From the NCBI RefSeq assembly GCF_000060285.1, contig NC_008555.1, forward strand, positions 1,116,001-1,180,000: 64,000 bases of DNA, given 5' to 3'. The stretch comes from Listeria welshimeri serovar 6b str. SLCC5334. GTDB lineage: Bacteria; Bacillota; Bacilli; Lactobacillales; Listeriaceae. Shown here one piece after another: positions 7,192 to 15,998 of this stretch; positions within the stretch are counted from its first letter, which is position 1, and the number at the start of each line of letters is the position of its first letter. The translations under genes and the position numbers were made by a program. The notes under the pieces are model-generated. The model had not been told where the DNA came from. It saw only the letters and a list, made by a program, of their open reading frames with translations, and did not search any database.

Positions 7192-8076
7192 TTATTTTAA
7201 GGTTTCTCGGTATCCTTTTGGAGTGACATCAAATTCTTTTCGAAATACTTTACAGAAGTAGCTCGTCTGAGTGAAACCGAGGTTACGTGCTACATTATCA
7301 ATCGACCAACGTGGGTTTTTCAACATATCTTTTGCAAGTAACATTTTCTTTTGATTCACGTAATTGATAAAATTAACATTCATTTCTTTCTTGAAAAGTT
7401 TACTAAAATAATAAGAGCTAAGATAAACATGGCTTGCAACTTCGTCAAGTGAGATGGGACGATTGAGATTTTTTTCAATATACTTAAGTGCTTTCCGAAT
7501 TTCTTTATTATCTTCATGATGCGTAACTTTTGTATGATGAAATGCGATTTTTTGTTTCTGTTCTTCCCGACTTTTTTCCATTTCTGATTTCAAGTAATAT
7601 TGGGAAATTATGGTTAGCATTTCGGCAGAAGAATTGATTTTTTTGGAGCTAAAAACAGGGACAGAACGAAATGCAGATATAAGCTCTTTATCATTTTTCC
7701 AATCAGTTTCTTCTGTTTGAATATTACCAACTTCACTGTTTTCTTCACAAATAACCTGACCGCTGAGCAAAAATCCGCTAAGTTGGTTTTCAACGACAAT
7801 TGGGACCGAAAAATCAGTTAATCCTGCATGACATCGATAAATTAATGGCTTGCCAGTTTTGGAAGCTTCAAGGCCCCCAAACATATCACATTTTTGACAA
7901 AGTGAGCGATATTTTGGGTTGGAACGAATGAGTTGGCAAAAAGGAGTAAAGTTACATAATCTAGAAACTTCGGTACCGTGTATATCTACAACAACGGAGG
8001 CTAGACTCGTTGCGGCTGAAAACTCATCCATGACTTTTTCAATGAGCAATTCGTTGCTTTTGGACTGTAGTAACAT
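7192..8076 (-). CDS. pocR: PocR, AraC-family activator of pdu/cob genes
   Basis: A 294-residue regulator. Residues about 8-165 form the PocR sensory domain, with the cysteine cluster CQLIRSNPKYRSLCQKCD characteristic of this domain, which responds to propanediol in the Salmonella homologue. Residues about 190-294 hold two AraC helix-turn-helix units (SLDEVASHVYLSSYYFSKLF and NVARNLGFTQTSYFCKVF). ATG 8076 has AAAGGGG upstream. It diverges from pduA. Regulation: a promoter with TATACT (8122-8127), and an antisense RNA from the riboswitch at its 3' side. A sensorless paralog is encoded at 40487. Confidence 0.93.
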   Translation of the reverse strand: MLLQSKSNELLIEKVMDEFSAATSLASVVVDIHGTEVSRLCNFTPFCQLIRSNPKYRSLCQKCDMFGGLEASKTGKPLIYRCHAGLTDFSVPIVVENQLSGFLLSGQVICEENSEVGNIQTEETDWKNDKELISAFRSVPVFSSKKINSSAEMLTIISQYYLKSEMEKSREEQKQKIAFHHTKVTHHEDNKEIRKALKYIEKNLNRPISLDEVASHVYLSSYYFSKLFKKEMNVNFINYVNQKKMLLAKDMLKNPRWSIDNVARNLGFTQTSYFCKVFRKEFDVTPKGYRETLK

Positions 8077-8121
8077 AGTTATTCCCCTTTCGGCAATACT
8101 TGGCGTGTTTCTGTCGTTCTT

Positions 8122-8150
8122 AGTATAGCATATTTATAATGCGCTTACAT
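8122..8150 (-). promoter_or_regulatory. Candidate pocR promoter with cre-like box
   Basis: On the minus strand TGCTATACT gives an extended -10; 17 bp upstream is ATGTAA. The 15-mer at 8136-8150 reads ATGTAAGCGCATTAT and fits the cre consensus except at one position, exactly as at pduS. Catabolite repression of pocR is inferred. Confidence 0.5.
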
Positions 8151-8161
8151 TTTCTTGCCAT

Positions 8162-8180
8162 GAAGATAACAATATATTGC
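8162..8180. promoter_or_regulatory. Candidate PocR operator between pocR and pduA
   Basis: GAAGATAACAATATATTGC repeats the first 18 bases of the site at 3199. Its centre is about 76 bases ahead of the start predicted by the TATAAT at 8238-8243, a sensible place for an AraC-type activator. Binding is inferred. Confidence 0.5.
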
Positions 8181-8198
8181 TAAGACCAATTTCATAGT

Positions 8199-8234
8199 AA
8201 AAGCCCCAAACCATGCATGACTGGATGGCTTTTT
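8199..8234 (+). terminator. First hairpin of a tandem terminator before pduA
   Basis: AAAAGCC pairs with GGCTTTT, with an inner CCA/TGG pairing and five T at the end. It reads in the + direction and should stop the antisense pocR RNA before it enters pduA. Confidence 0.55.
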
Positions 8235-8237
8235 GTA

Positions 8238-8243
8238 TATAAT
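8238..8243 (+). promoter_or_regulatory. Candidate -10 for the pdu operon
   Basis: A perfect TATAAT without a recognisable -35 at 17 bp (GCATGA), as expected for an activator-dependent promoter. If used, the leader starts near 8250 and includes the hairpin at 8251. An alternative -10 is TATACT at 8334-8339. Confidence 0.4.
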
Positions 8244-8250
8244 TTTTTAA

Positions 8251-8295
8251 AAGGCGCAAAATTGTGTTAAAACACGATTCGCGTCTTCTTTTTTT
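8251..8295 (+). terminator. Second hairpin of the tandem terminator (or pduA leader attenuator)
   Basis: A long stem, AAGGCGC plus AATTGTGTT paired with AACACGATT plus GCGTCTT, with a 2-4 nt loop and a T7 tail. It either ends antisense pocR RNA or, if pduA is transcribed from 8238, acts as an attenuator in the pduA leader. It begins with the same AAGGCGC as the hairpin before pduU. Confidence 0.7.
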
Positions 8296-8378
8296 GATTT
8301 CGGAAGCGGCAACTATTTATATATTAGTTTGCATATACTGAGAGAGTAAAATACTTATTTTAAGAAGGAGGTACACCC

Positions 8379-8666
8379 ATGCAAGAAGCACTAGGTTTAG
8401 TTGAAACTAAAGGGCTAGTTGGCGCCATCGAAGCCGCTGACGCCATGGTTAAATCAGCTAATGTAACATTAACAGGGTACGAAAAAATCGGGTCTGGTCT
8501 TGTTACTGTTATGGTTCGAGGCGATGTTGGTGCAGTTAAAGCAGCAACAGAAGCAGGAGCCGCAGCAGCAAGAAATGTAGGTACCGTGATGAGTACGCAT
8601 GTTATTCCTCGTCCGCATACAGAGGTGGAAGAAATTTTACCAGTGAGGGTGAAGTCAGATGAGTGA
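8379..8666 (+). CDS. pduA: PduA hexameric shell protein
   Basis: A 95-residue canonical BMC-H protein that tiles the microcompartment facets and has a pore for propanediol. The family core is complete ([41 protein letters not shown]). It is nearly the same as PduJ (15064) and close to EutM (35625). An AAGGAGG site precedes the ATG. First gene of the long pdu operon; pduB overlaps its end by 8 bases. Confidence 0.95.
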   Translation: MQEALGLVETKGLVGAIEAADAMVKSANVTLTGYEKIGSGLVTVMVRGDVGAVKAATEAGAAAARNVGTVMSTHVIPRPHTEVEEILPVRVKSDE

Positions 8667-9462
8667 ACAAAATAAACTGATTGACGAAATTCTAAAACAG
8701 GTAATGGAAACGGTGAGCGATGCCCCGGAAAAACTAGTAAAGGATGGAGGATCACGTCAAATGAGTGAAAAAGCAGTTCAATTAACAGAATTTGTAGGAA
8801 CAGCGATTGGAGATACAATCGGCCTAGTGATTGCGAATGTAGACGGTCAACTTTTAGAAGCAATGAAGCTTGAGAAGTCTTACCGTTCTATAGGTATTTT
8901 AGGAGCCCGTACTGGTGCAGGCCCACATATTATGGCTGCGGATGAAGCAGTAAAAGCAACAAACACAGAAGTAATTAAAATTGAGTTACCGCGTGATACA
9001 AAAGGCGGCGCAGGTCATGGCTCATTAATTATCTTTGGCGGCGACGATGTTTCTGACGTAAAACGTGCAGTGGAAGTTGCACTTAATGAATTAGATAAAA
9101 AATTTGGAGATGTATATGGTAATGAGGCAGGTCATATTGAACTTCAATATACTGCTCGTGCAAGCCATGCTCTCGAAAAAGCGTTCGGCGCACCAGTTGG
9201 TAAAGCATTTGGAATTATCGTAGGTGGTCCGGCTGGAATTGGTGTAGTAATGGCAGATACTGCTGTTAAATCAGCAAATGTAGATGTGGTTGCTTATTCT
9301 TCACCAGCAGATGGAACAAGCTTCTCCAATGAAGTTATTCTTTGTATATCTGGAGATTCTGGCGCAGTTCGTCAAGCAGTTATTTCTGCACGTGAAATTG
9401 GTAAAAAATTACTTGGAGCTTTAGGGGATGAACCGAAAAATGATCGTCCATCCTACATTTAG
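8659..9462 (+). CDS. pduB: PduB/PduB' tandem-BMC shell protein
   Basis: A 267-residue protein with two BMC domains forming a trimer; a major shell component. Residues 1-34 are an extension containing an amphipathic helix ([15 protein letters not shown]), the part that in Salmonella links the shell to the enzyme core. An internal ATG at 8761 with GGATGGAGG upstream would give the shorter form PduB' (233 residues), as known in Salmonella. It overlaps pduA. Confidence 0.94.
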   Translation: MSEQNKLIDEILKQVMETVSDAPEKLVKDGGSRQMSEKAVQLTEFVGTAIGDTIGLVIANVDGQLLEAMKLEKSYRSIGILGARTGAGPHIMAADEAVKATNTEVIKIELPRDTKGGAGHGSLIIFGGDDVSDVKRAVEVALNELDKKFGDVYGNEAGHIELQYTARASHALEKAFGAPVGKAFGIIVGGPAGIGVVMADTAVKSANVDVVAYSSPADGTSFSNEVILCISGDSGAVRQAVISAREIGKKLLGALGDEPKNDRPSYI

Positions 9463-9480
9463 AACGGAGGGTAACGACTG

Positions 9481-11145
9481 ATGAAATCAAAACGCTTTGA
9501 AGAATTAGCAAAACGCCCGGTTAATCAAGATGGTTTTGTGAAGGAATGGATTGAAGAAGGCTTAATTGCAATGGAAAGCCCAAATGATCCAAAGCCAAGC
9601 ATTAAAATAGAAAACGGTAAAGTAGTCGAAATGGACAGCAAAAAACTAGCTGATTTTGACTTAATTGATCATTTCATCGCTAAATATGGCGTTGATTTAT
9701 CTCGTGCAGAAGAAGTAATGCAAATGGATTCTGTGAAGCTTGCAAACATGCTTTGCGACCCAAATGTTCCACGAGAAAAAATCGTTTTACTTACAACAGC
9801 TATGACACCGGCAAAAATAGTAGAAGTAGTATCACAAATGAATGTTGTCGAAATGATGATGTCCATGCAAAAAATGCGTTCGCGTAGAACACCAACAACA
9901 CAAGCTCACGTAACAAACTTGCGTGATAATCCTGTTCAAATTGCAGCAGATGCAGCAGAAGCAGCAATTCGTGGCTTTGATGAGCAAGAAACTACAGTTG
10001 CGGTAGTTCGTTATGCACCTTTTAATGCACTTAGTTTATTAGTAGGTTCTCAAACTGGCCGTGGTGGCGTACTGACTCAATGTTCTCTAGAAGAAGCAAC
10101 AGAATTAGAATTAGGTATGCGTGGATTAACATGTTACGCTGAAACGATTTCTGTTTATGGTACAGAGCCTGTATTTACTGACGGAGATGACACACCTTGG
10201 TCTAAAGGTATTTTAGCAAGTGCCTATGCTTCTCGTGGTCTTAAAATGCGTTTCACATCTGGAACTGGTTCTGAAGTTCAAATGGGTTATGCTGAAGGGA
10301 AATCAATGCTTTATCTTGAATCACGCTGTATTTTTATTACAAAAGCGGCTGGTGTTCAAGGATTGCAAAATGGTTCAATTAGTTGTATCGGTATTCCAGG
10401 AGCAGTACCAAGTGGTATTAGAGCGGTACTTGCAGAGAATTTAATTGCTGTAATGTTAGATCTAGAAGTAGCTTCTGGTAATGACCAAACATTCTCTCAT
10501 TCGGATATTCGTCGTACAGCTCGTTTACTTATGCAATTTTTACCAGGAACAGATTATATTTCTTCTGGTTATAGTGCAACTCCTAACTATGACAATATGT
10601 TTGCTGGTTCCAATTTTGATGCAGATGATTTTGATGATTACAATATTTTACAACGCGATTTAAAAGTAGATGGTGGTTTAACGCCGGTTACGGAAGAAGA
10701 AGTTGTAGCTGTGAGAAATAAAGCAGCCCGTGTAATCCAAGTTGTCTTTGAAAAATTAGGCCTTCCGACGGTCACTGATGAAGAAGTAGAGGCAGCAACT
10801 TATGCTCGCGGTAGTAATGATATGCCAGAACGTAACATGGTAGAAGATATTAAAGCAGCAGCTGAAATGATGGACCGCGGTGTTACTGGTCTAGATGTAG
10901 TAAAAGCATTATCTGCTGGAGGATTCGACGATGTTGCAGAAAGCGTATTAAACATGCTGAAACAACGTGTATCTGGAGATTTCCTTCATACATCTGCCAT
11001 CATTGACAAAGATTGGAATGTTATTAGTTCTGTTAATGATTTAAATGATTATGCAGGTCCAGGAACTGGTTATCGCTTAGAGGGCGAACGTTGGGAAAAA
11101 TTAAAAAATATCGCCGTTGCAGTTGATGCAAACGAATTAGATTAA
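9481..11145 (+). CDS. pduC: Propanediol dehydratase large subunit
   Basis: A 554-residue TIM-barrel catalytic subunit of B12-dependent diol dehydratase, which turns 1,2-propanediol into propionaldehyde (and glycerol into 3-hydroxypropionaldehyde). The length equals known PduC proteins; the N-terminus [19 protein letters not shown] and the segments [14 protein letters not shown] and [20 protein letters not shown] are typical. It lies between pduB and pduD with a GGAGG site. It needs adenosylcobalamin and is repaired by PduGH. Confidence 0.96.
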   Translation: MKSKRFEELAKRPVNQDGFVKEWIEEGLIAMESPNDPKPSIKIENGKVVEMDSKKLADFDLIDHFIAKYGVDLSRAEEVMQMDSVKLANMLCDPNVPREKIVLLTTAMTPAKIVEVVSQMNVVEMMMSMQKMRSRRTPTTQAHVTNLRDNPVQIAADAAEAAIRGFDEQETTVAVVRYAPFNALSLLVGSQTGRGGVLTQCSLEEATELELGMRGLTCYAETISVYGTEPVFTDGDDTPWSKGILASAYASRGLKMRFTSGTGSEVQMGYAEGKSMLYLESRCIFITKAAGVQGLQNGSISCIGIPGAVPSGIRAVLAENLIAVMLDLEVASGNDQTFSHSDIRRTARLLMQFLPGTDYISSGYSATPNYDNMFAGSNFDADDFDDYNILQRDLKVDGGLTPVTEEEVVAVRNKAARVIQVVFEKLGLPTVTDEEVEAATYARGSNDMPERNMVEDIKAAAEMMDRGVTGLDVVKALSAGGFDDVAESVLNMLKQRVSGDFLHTSAIIDKDWNVISSVNDLNDYAGPGTGYRLEGERWEKLKNIAVAVDANELD

Positions 11146-11182
11146 GTTACTTCCCATTTTTTATAAAGGAGGATTAAGAGAC

Positions 11183-11842
11183 ATGGTTGAAATTAATGAA
11201 AAAGTGCTTCGTGGAATTATTTCCGAAGTATTAGATGAATTACAGCTAAAAGAAGATAAAGTTTCTTTTCAAAAAGAACCGTCTAACCCCGTAGTTTCAG
11301 ATGAAAGCTTTTTAACAGAAGTGGGGGATGCAAAGCCGGGTAGACAAAAAGATGAAGTTGTTATCGCGGTCGCGCCTGCTTTTGGTAAATATCAAACAAA
11401 AAATATTGTTGGGGTTCCACACAAGCAAATTTTGCGTGAAGTGATTGCTGGAATTGAAGAAGAAGGATTAAAAGCACGCGTTGTTCGTGTTTTCCGTTCT
11501 TCTGATGTTGCTTTCGTAGCAGTAGAAGGAGATAGATTAAGCGGTTCCGGTATTTGTATTGGTATACAGTCACGTGGCACTGCACTAATACACCAAAAAG
11601 ACTTACAACCACTTTCTAACTTAGAACTATTCCCACAAGCACCACTTATTACACTGGAAACCTACCGTGCAATTGGTAAAAATGCAGCCAAATATGCCAA
11701 GGGTGAATCACCAAATCCAGTGCCAATGGTAAATGATCAAATGGCACGTCCGAAATTCCAAGCAAAAGCAGCTTTACTTCATATCAAAGAAACAAAACAT
11801 GTTGTTCAAGGTAAAAATGCAGTTGAATTACAAGTAAACTAA
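11183..11842 (+). CDS. pduD: Propanediol dehydratase medium subunit
   Basis: A 219-residue medium subunit. The first 20 residues ([15 protein letters not shown]) form an amphipathic helix of the encapsulation-peptide type that in Salmonella brings the dehydratase into the compartment. The body from about residue 50 ([12 protein letters not shown]) is the conserved part that contacts the cofactor. AAAGGAGG precedes the ATG. Confidence 0.95.
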   Translation: MVEINEKVLRGIISEVLDELQLKEDKVSFQKEPSNPVVSDESFLTEVGDAKPGRQKDEVVIAVAPAFGKYQTKNIVGVPHKQILREVIAGIEEEGLKARVVRVFRSSDVAFVAVEGDRLSGSGICIGIQSRGTALIHQKDLQPLSNLELFPQAPLITLETYRAIGKNAAKYAKGESPNPVPMVNDQMARPKFQAKAALLHIKETKHVVQGKNAVELQVN

Positions 11843-11858
11843 CAGTGAGGTGAGAACG

Positions 11859-12371
11859 ATGAATCAAGAAGCTTTAGAAAATATGGTTAGAAATATTTTA
11901 CAAGAAGTTAATAGTGGTGCAGTATCCACAACTACTTCGCAAAAAGTAAGCGGAGATACACTAACAGTTCGTGATTATCCACTTGGTAAAAAACGTCCTG
12001 AACTTGTAAAAACTTCCACATCAAAATCTTTAGATGATATTACTTTAAAAAGTGTTTTAGATGGCACTATTAAACCAGAAGATGTTCGTGTAACAGCAGA
12101 AACGCTTAAAATGCAAGCACAAGTGGCCAGAGATGCAGGTCGTGCAACACTTGCGAATAACTTCGAACGTGCGGCGGAATTAACTATTGTTCCAGATGAA
12201 CGTATTTTAGAAATTTATAATGCAATGCGTCCATATCGTTCATCAAAAGAAGAATTACTTGCGATTGCAGATGAGTTGGAATCAGTTTATCATGCAACAA
12301 TTTGCTCGAATTATGTTCGTGAAGCAGCACAACTTTATCAAGAACGTAAGAAATTAAAAGGCGATAATTAA
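11859..12371 (+). CDS. pduE: Propanediol dehydratase small subunit
   Basis: A 170-residue small subunit. The N-terminal helix LENMVRNILQEVNSG is again encapsulation-peptide-like; the conserved body starts near YPLGKKRPELVKTSTSK. ATG 11859 is chosen because GAGGTG is well placed; an in-frame GTG at 11850 overlaps it. It completes the pduCDE set. Confidence 0.95.
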   Translation: MNQEALENMVRNILQEVNSGAVSTTTSQKVSGDTLTVRDYPLGKKRPELVKTSTSKSLDDITLKSVLDGTIKPEDVRVTAETLKMQAQVARDAGRATLANNFERAAELTIVPDERILEIYNAMRPYRSSKEELLAIADELESVYHATICSNYVREAAQLYQERKKLKGDN

Positions 12372-12414
12372 TTTCAACTTTGCTCGCGATTATGTAGGAA
12401 ATGCGGTGAAATGA

Positions 12415-14235
12415 ATGAAGTATATTGCAGGTATTGATATCGGTAACTCAACAACGGAAGTCGCACTGGCGATAAAAGATGCAACAAATAAAGCGGAGTT
12501 TGTCGCTAGTGCAATCACGGACACAACTGGTATCAAAGGAACAAAACAAAATCTTCACGGAATTTTTAAAGCATTAAAACTTGCCTTAGAAAAAGTAAAT
12601 GCAACTACTGCGGACTTAATGGAAATTCGTATTAATGAAGCGACTCCGGTTATTGGCGATGTAGCAATGGAAACAATTACGGAAACAATCATTACAGAGT
12701 CCACCATGATTGGTCATAATCCAAAAACACCAGGTGGCCTTGGAATGGGGTCAGGAATTACTGTATTTTTGGATGAAGTAACAACTAAACCGAAAGATAC
12801 GGATTACATTGTGATTATCCCGAAAACAGTTGATTTTGAGGACGCAGCCAAGTTGATTAATGAATATACTCAAAGTGGTTATCAGATAACAGCTGCTATT
12901 CTTCAAGCGGATGACGGTGTACTTGTTCATAATCGATTAAACAACAAAATCCCAATTGTAGATGAGGTTGGCTTTATTGATAAAGTTCCTGTTGATATGT
13001 TAGCAGTTGTAGAAGTGGCAGCTCCCGGGAAGGTTATTGAAACCATTTCTAATCCATATGGTATTGCGACAGTGTTTCATTTAAGTTCAGATGAAACGAA
13101 AAACATTATCCCTGTTGCCCGAGCATTAATCGGTAATCGTTCAGCAGTAGTGATTAAAACTCCAGAAGGCGATGTCAAAGCGAGAACAATACCAGCTGGG
13201 CATATTGAACTTCAGTCTGGTAGTCGAACGCAGCGTGTGAATGTTGCAGAAGGATCCGAGAAAATCATGCAAGCGATTACCTCTCTTCCAAAGCTTGATA
13301 ATGCGAGTGGTGAACCAGGAACTAATATCGGGGGCATGCTTGAAAAAGTGCGTCAAACCATGGCGGGGCTTACAGATAAATTACCAGCTGATATTTTTAT
13401 TCAAGATTTACTTGCTGTTGATACTTTTGTACCAGTTGATGTACAAGGTGGACTTGCAGGCGAGTTTTCAATGGAACAAGCAGTCGGTATTGCCTCCATG
13501 GTAAAAAGTGATCATTTACAAATGGCAGCGATCGCATCAGAAATCGAACAAGAGCTAAATGTAACGGTCAAAATCGGTGGAGCAGAAGCAGAGGCGGCGA
13601 TACTCGGAGCACTTACTACCCCTGGAACCAATACGCCGCTTGCTATTTTAGACTTAGGCGCTGGCTCAACAGATGCTTCCATTATTAATGGAAAAGGGGA
13701 AATCATTGCTACACATTTAGCAGGTGCAGGTGATATGGTAACCATGATTGTTCAGTCTGAAATTGGCCTTGAAGACCGTTATTTAGCAGAAGATATAAAA
13801 AAATATCCGCTTGCTAAGGTTGAGAGTATTTTTCATATTCGACATGAAGATGGTACTGTTCAATTTTTTGATACTCCGCTTTCTCCAAGTGTTTTTGCAA
13901 AAGTAGTGATTGTAAAACCAGATGGCTTTGTACCAATACCTGGTGATGTTTCAATTGAAAAAATTAAATTAATACGTCGCTCGGCTAAAGAGCGTGTTTT
14001 TGTAACAAATACGATACGTGCTCTAAAATATGTAAGCCCTACTGGTAATATACGAGATATCCCATTTGTAGTTATAGTCGGAGGATCAGCTCTTGATTTT
14101 GAAATTCCGCAATTAATTACAGATGCGCTTTCTCATTATTCATTAGTCGCTGGTCGTGGAAATATTCGCGGAGAAGAAGGTCCAAGAAATGCTGTAGCAA
14201 CAGGTTTAATTCTTTCGGGAGGTGCTGAGGCATGA
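12415..14235 (+). CDS. pduG: Diol dehydratase reactivase large subunit
   Basis: A 606-residue chaperone-like ATPase of the actin/Hsp70 fold that exchanges damaged cobalamin on PduCDE. Phosphate-binding motifs are visible at the N-terminus (GIDIGNSTTEVAL) and in the middle (ILDLGAGSTDASI). The length fits DdrA/PduG. It overlaps pduH by 4 bases. The start at 12415 has GCGGTGA upstream. Confidence 0.95.
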   Translation: MKYIAGIDIGNSTTEVALAIKDATNKAEFVASAITDTTGIKGTKQNLHGIFKALKLALEKVNATTADLMEIRINEATPVIGDVAMETITETIITESTMIGHNPKTPGGLGMGSGITVFLDEVTTKPKDTDYIVIIPKTVDFEDAAKLINEYTQSGYQITAAILQADDGVLVHNRLNNKIPIVDEVGFIDKVPVDMLAVVEVAAPGKVIETISNPYGIATVFHLSSDETKNIIPVARALIGNRSAVVIKTPEGDVKARTIPAGHIELQSGSRTQRVNVAEGSEKIMQAITSLPKLDNASGEPGTNIGGMLEKVRQTMAGLTDKLPADIFIQDLLAVDTFVPVDVQGGLAGEFSMEQAVGIASMVKSDHLQMAAIASEIEQELNVTVKIGGAEAEAAILGALTTPGTNTPLAILDLGAGSTDASIINGKGEIIATHLAGAGDMVTMIVQSEIGLEDRYLAEDIKKYPLAKVESIFHIRHEDGTVQFFDTPLSPSVFAKVVIVKPDGFVPIPGDVSIEKIKLIRRSAKERVFVTNTIRALKYVSPTGNIRDIPFVVIVGGSALDFEIPQLITDALSHYSLVAGRGNIRGEEGPRNAVATGLILSGGAEA

Positions 14236-14579
14236 TTCCGGTTGTAAGTAAGCCAGCGATTTATTTTCATGCAGATACAGAAGCTAATCCAGAATGTATT
14301 AAACAAGTTTTATTTGGAATAGAGGAAGAAGGCATTCCATGTGAGTTAGAAATTATGCCCTTGAAAGAAGAAGTGCAAGCCGCATTTCGAGCGTCTGCAA
14401 GTTCTCCGCTTCTAGTTGGAATTACGCTGAAAAATGACCATTTAGTCATTCATTATCGTAATCTTCCTCCAGATCAGCCGTTGTTTTCAGAATATCGATT
14501 TTGTGCAGCAACTTTAGAAAAACAGCGAAATATGGGAATGAATGCAGCACGACTCGTTAAGGGTGTACCTTTTAAATAA
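14232..14579 (+). CDS. pduH: Diol dehydratase reactivase small subunit
   Basis: A 115-residue partner of PduG; it resembles the beta fold of the PduD subunit, which it displaces during reactivation. The IEEEGIPCEL segment and the NMGMNAARLVKGVPF end are family features. It overlaps pduG and is followed at 12 bases by pduK. Confidence 0.92.
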   Translation: MIPVVSKPAIYFHADTEANPECIKQVLFGIEEEGIPCELEIMPLKEEVQAAFRASASSPLLVGITLKNDHLVIHYRNLPPDQPLFSEYRFCAATLEKQRNMGMNAARLVKGVPFK

Positions 14580-14591
14580 GGAGGTGAAGGA

Positions 14592-15038
14592 ATGCATCAA
14601 GCAATTGGAATTATTGAAATCAAAGGTCTTGCTTCAGCGATTACCGTTGCAGATACAATGGCAAAAGTAGCAAACATCCAAATTGCGGATACAGAAAGTG
14701 CAAAAGGTTTTGGCTGGATCACAGTGAAAGTAGAAGGTGATGTTGCTGCAGTAAATGCGGCGCTTGAAGCAGGCGAACAAACAGCAATAACCACAGACAG
14801 CTATATTGCAAAAAAAGTCATTCCTCGACCAGGGGAAGAGATTTTTACAGTATTTTGGCCAAAAGAACAAACAGAGCCAGAAAAACCGGTGGAAACTAAA
14901 TCAATCGTAGAACCAGAAAATGTTGCCGTTTCAGAAGTAAAGGCAGAAGCGACATGTAATCTCTGTCATGATCCTTTATGCCTTCGTGTAAAAGGAGATC
15001 CAAGACAAGATTGTATCCATTTTGAAGAAGAAAAGTAA
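14592..15038 (+). CDS. pduK: PduK shell protein with cysteine-rich tail
   Basis: A 148-residue protein. Residues 1-90 are a BMC domain that diverges from PduA/J ([20 protein letters not shown], ending VIPRPGEE). An acidic linker of about 25 residues leads to a C-terminal module with four cysteines and a histidine (CNLCHDPLC, then DCIHF), likely a zinc or Fe-S site. Salmonella PduK has a comparable tail of unknown function. A minor shell component. Confidence 0.9.
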   Translation: MHQAIGIIEIKGLASAITVADTMAKVANIQIADTESAKGFGWITVKVEGDVAAVNAALEAGEQTAITTDSYIAKKVIPRPGEEIFTVFWPKEQTEPEKPVETKSIVEPENVAVSEVKAEATCNLCHDPLCLRVKGDPRQDCIHFEEEK

Positions 15039-15063
15039 ACCTAATTTTGAGGAGGAAATAATA

Positions 15064-15339
15064 ATGAATAATGCATTAGGAATGATCGAAACTAAAGGAC
15101 TAGTTGGCGCAATTGAAGCAGCTGACGCAATGGTTAAAGCAGCAAACGTATCACTTGTAGGTTATGAAAAAATTGGTTCAGGTTTAGTAACTGTTATGGT
15201 TCGCGGTGATGTTGGAGCTGTGAAAGCAGCAACTGATGCAGGCGCAGCGGCTGCACGTAATGTTGGAGAAGTTCAATCTATCCACGTTATCCCACGTCCA
15301 CACAATGATGTAGAAACTTTGCTACCAAAAGGTCTATAA
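15064..15339 (+). CDS. pduJ: PduJ hexameric shell protein
   Basis: A 91-residue BMC-H protein almost identical in its core to PduA. In Salmonella PduJ is the most abundant facet protein and can take over the PduA role when moved to that position. ATG 15064 follows GGAGGAAATAATA; an upstream in-frame start would overlap pduK and lacks a site. Confidence 0.95.
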   Translation: MNNALGMIETKGLVGAIEAADAMVKAANVSLVGYEKIGSGLVTVMVRGDVGAVKAATDAGAAAARNVGEVQSIHVIPRPHNDVETLLPKGL

Positions 15340-15342
15340 GCC

Positions 15343-15978
15343 GTGGAACGAGAAGAATTAAAAGCAATAATCAAGAAAATAGTAACGGATAAATTAAATG
15401 TTGCGGAGACAGAGATTCCAATTGGAGTCTCTAACCGCCACATTCATTTAACAGAAAAGGACTACAAGCAACTTTTTCCGGATGAACCTATTCAAGTGAA
15501 AAAATGGTTGAAACAACCTGGGGAATTTGCTGCTGAGCAAACACTTACGGTTGTTTCAGATAAAGGTGAACTCCAACGCGTACGTATTTTAGGACCACTT
15601 CGGAAATTTTCGCAAGTGGAGCTTTCTAAAACAGATGCAAGAATGCTTGGTATGAAAATTCCAATTCGTGTGTCTGGAGATATCGAAGGAACACCAGGTA
15701 TTAAACTTGTTTCTAAGTACGGAGAAGTTTGCTTACCAAAAGGGGCAATCATTGCCAAACGTCATATCCATTTACCAGAGAGTGTGGCAAATGAATATGG
15801 TGTGAAACAAGGAGAGGAAGTTTCTGTCCTCGTCGGTTCAGAAATACGTAGTGTCGTTTTAAATCATTGTACAATTCGAATAAACAACCAATTTATTCCA
15901 GAAATGCATATTGATACAGATGAAGCAAACGCGGCAGACATTGCTGGCGATAGTTTTGCAAAAATAATCAAGTCGTGA
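15343..15978 (+). CDS. pduL: PduL phosphotransacylase
   Basis: A 211-residue propanoyl-CoA:phosphate transferase, unrelated to Pta, that recycles CoA inside the compartment. Two zinc-binding histidine motifs are visible: SNRHIHLTEKDY and AKRHIHLPE, each opening one half of the duplicated fold, plus the MHIDTDEANA end. The N-terminal helix EELKAIIKKIVTDKL is an encapsulation-peptide type. It uses a GTG start three bases after pduJ. A second copy sits in eut at 36841. Confidence 0.93.
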   Translation: MEREELKAIIKKIVTDKLNVAETEIPIGVSNRHIHLTEKDYKQLFPDEPIQVKKWLKQPGEFAAEQTLTVVSDKGELQRVRILGPLRKFSQVELSKTDARMLGMKIPIRVSGDIEGTPGIKLVSKYGEVCLPKGAIIAKRHIHLPESVANEYGVKQGEEVSVLVGSEIRSVVLNHCTIRINNQFIPEMHIDTDEANAADIAGDSFAKIIKS

Positions 15979-15998
15979 TCTGATAAGGAGGTGGAAAA

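Larger units (their letters stand above)
6848..8295 (+). ncRNA. aspocR: AspocR-like antisense RNA across pocR
   Basis: When B12 is scarce the riboswitch terminator at 7099 should be bypassed and transcription should continue through the whole of pocR in antisense. In L. monocytogenes this RNA is established as AspocR, and B12 binding shortens it. The 3' end is inferred here from two + strand hairpin terminators (8199-8234 and 8251-8295) after the pocR start codon; the 5' end is approximate. Confidence 0.65.

Noticed and set aside
8360-8863. A 167-codon frame on the minus strand opposite pduA/pduB
   Set aside because: It is a codon-bias shadow of the shell genes: no ribosome site, and similar shadows occur opposite pduJ and eutM.
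14700-15330. Tandem duplication of shell genes pduK-pduJ as a recent repeat
   Set aside because: The two proteins are too different; only PduA, PduJ and EutM are close, and they are separate family members in all such operons.
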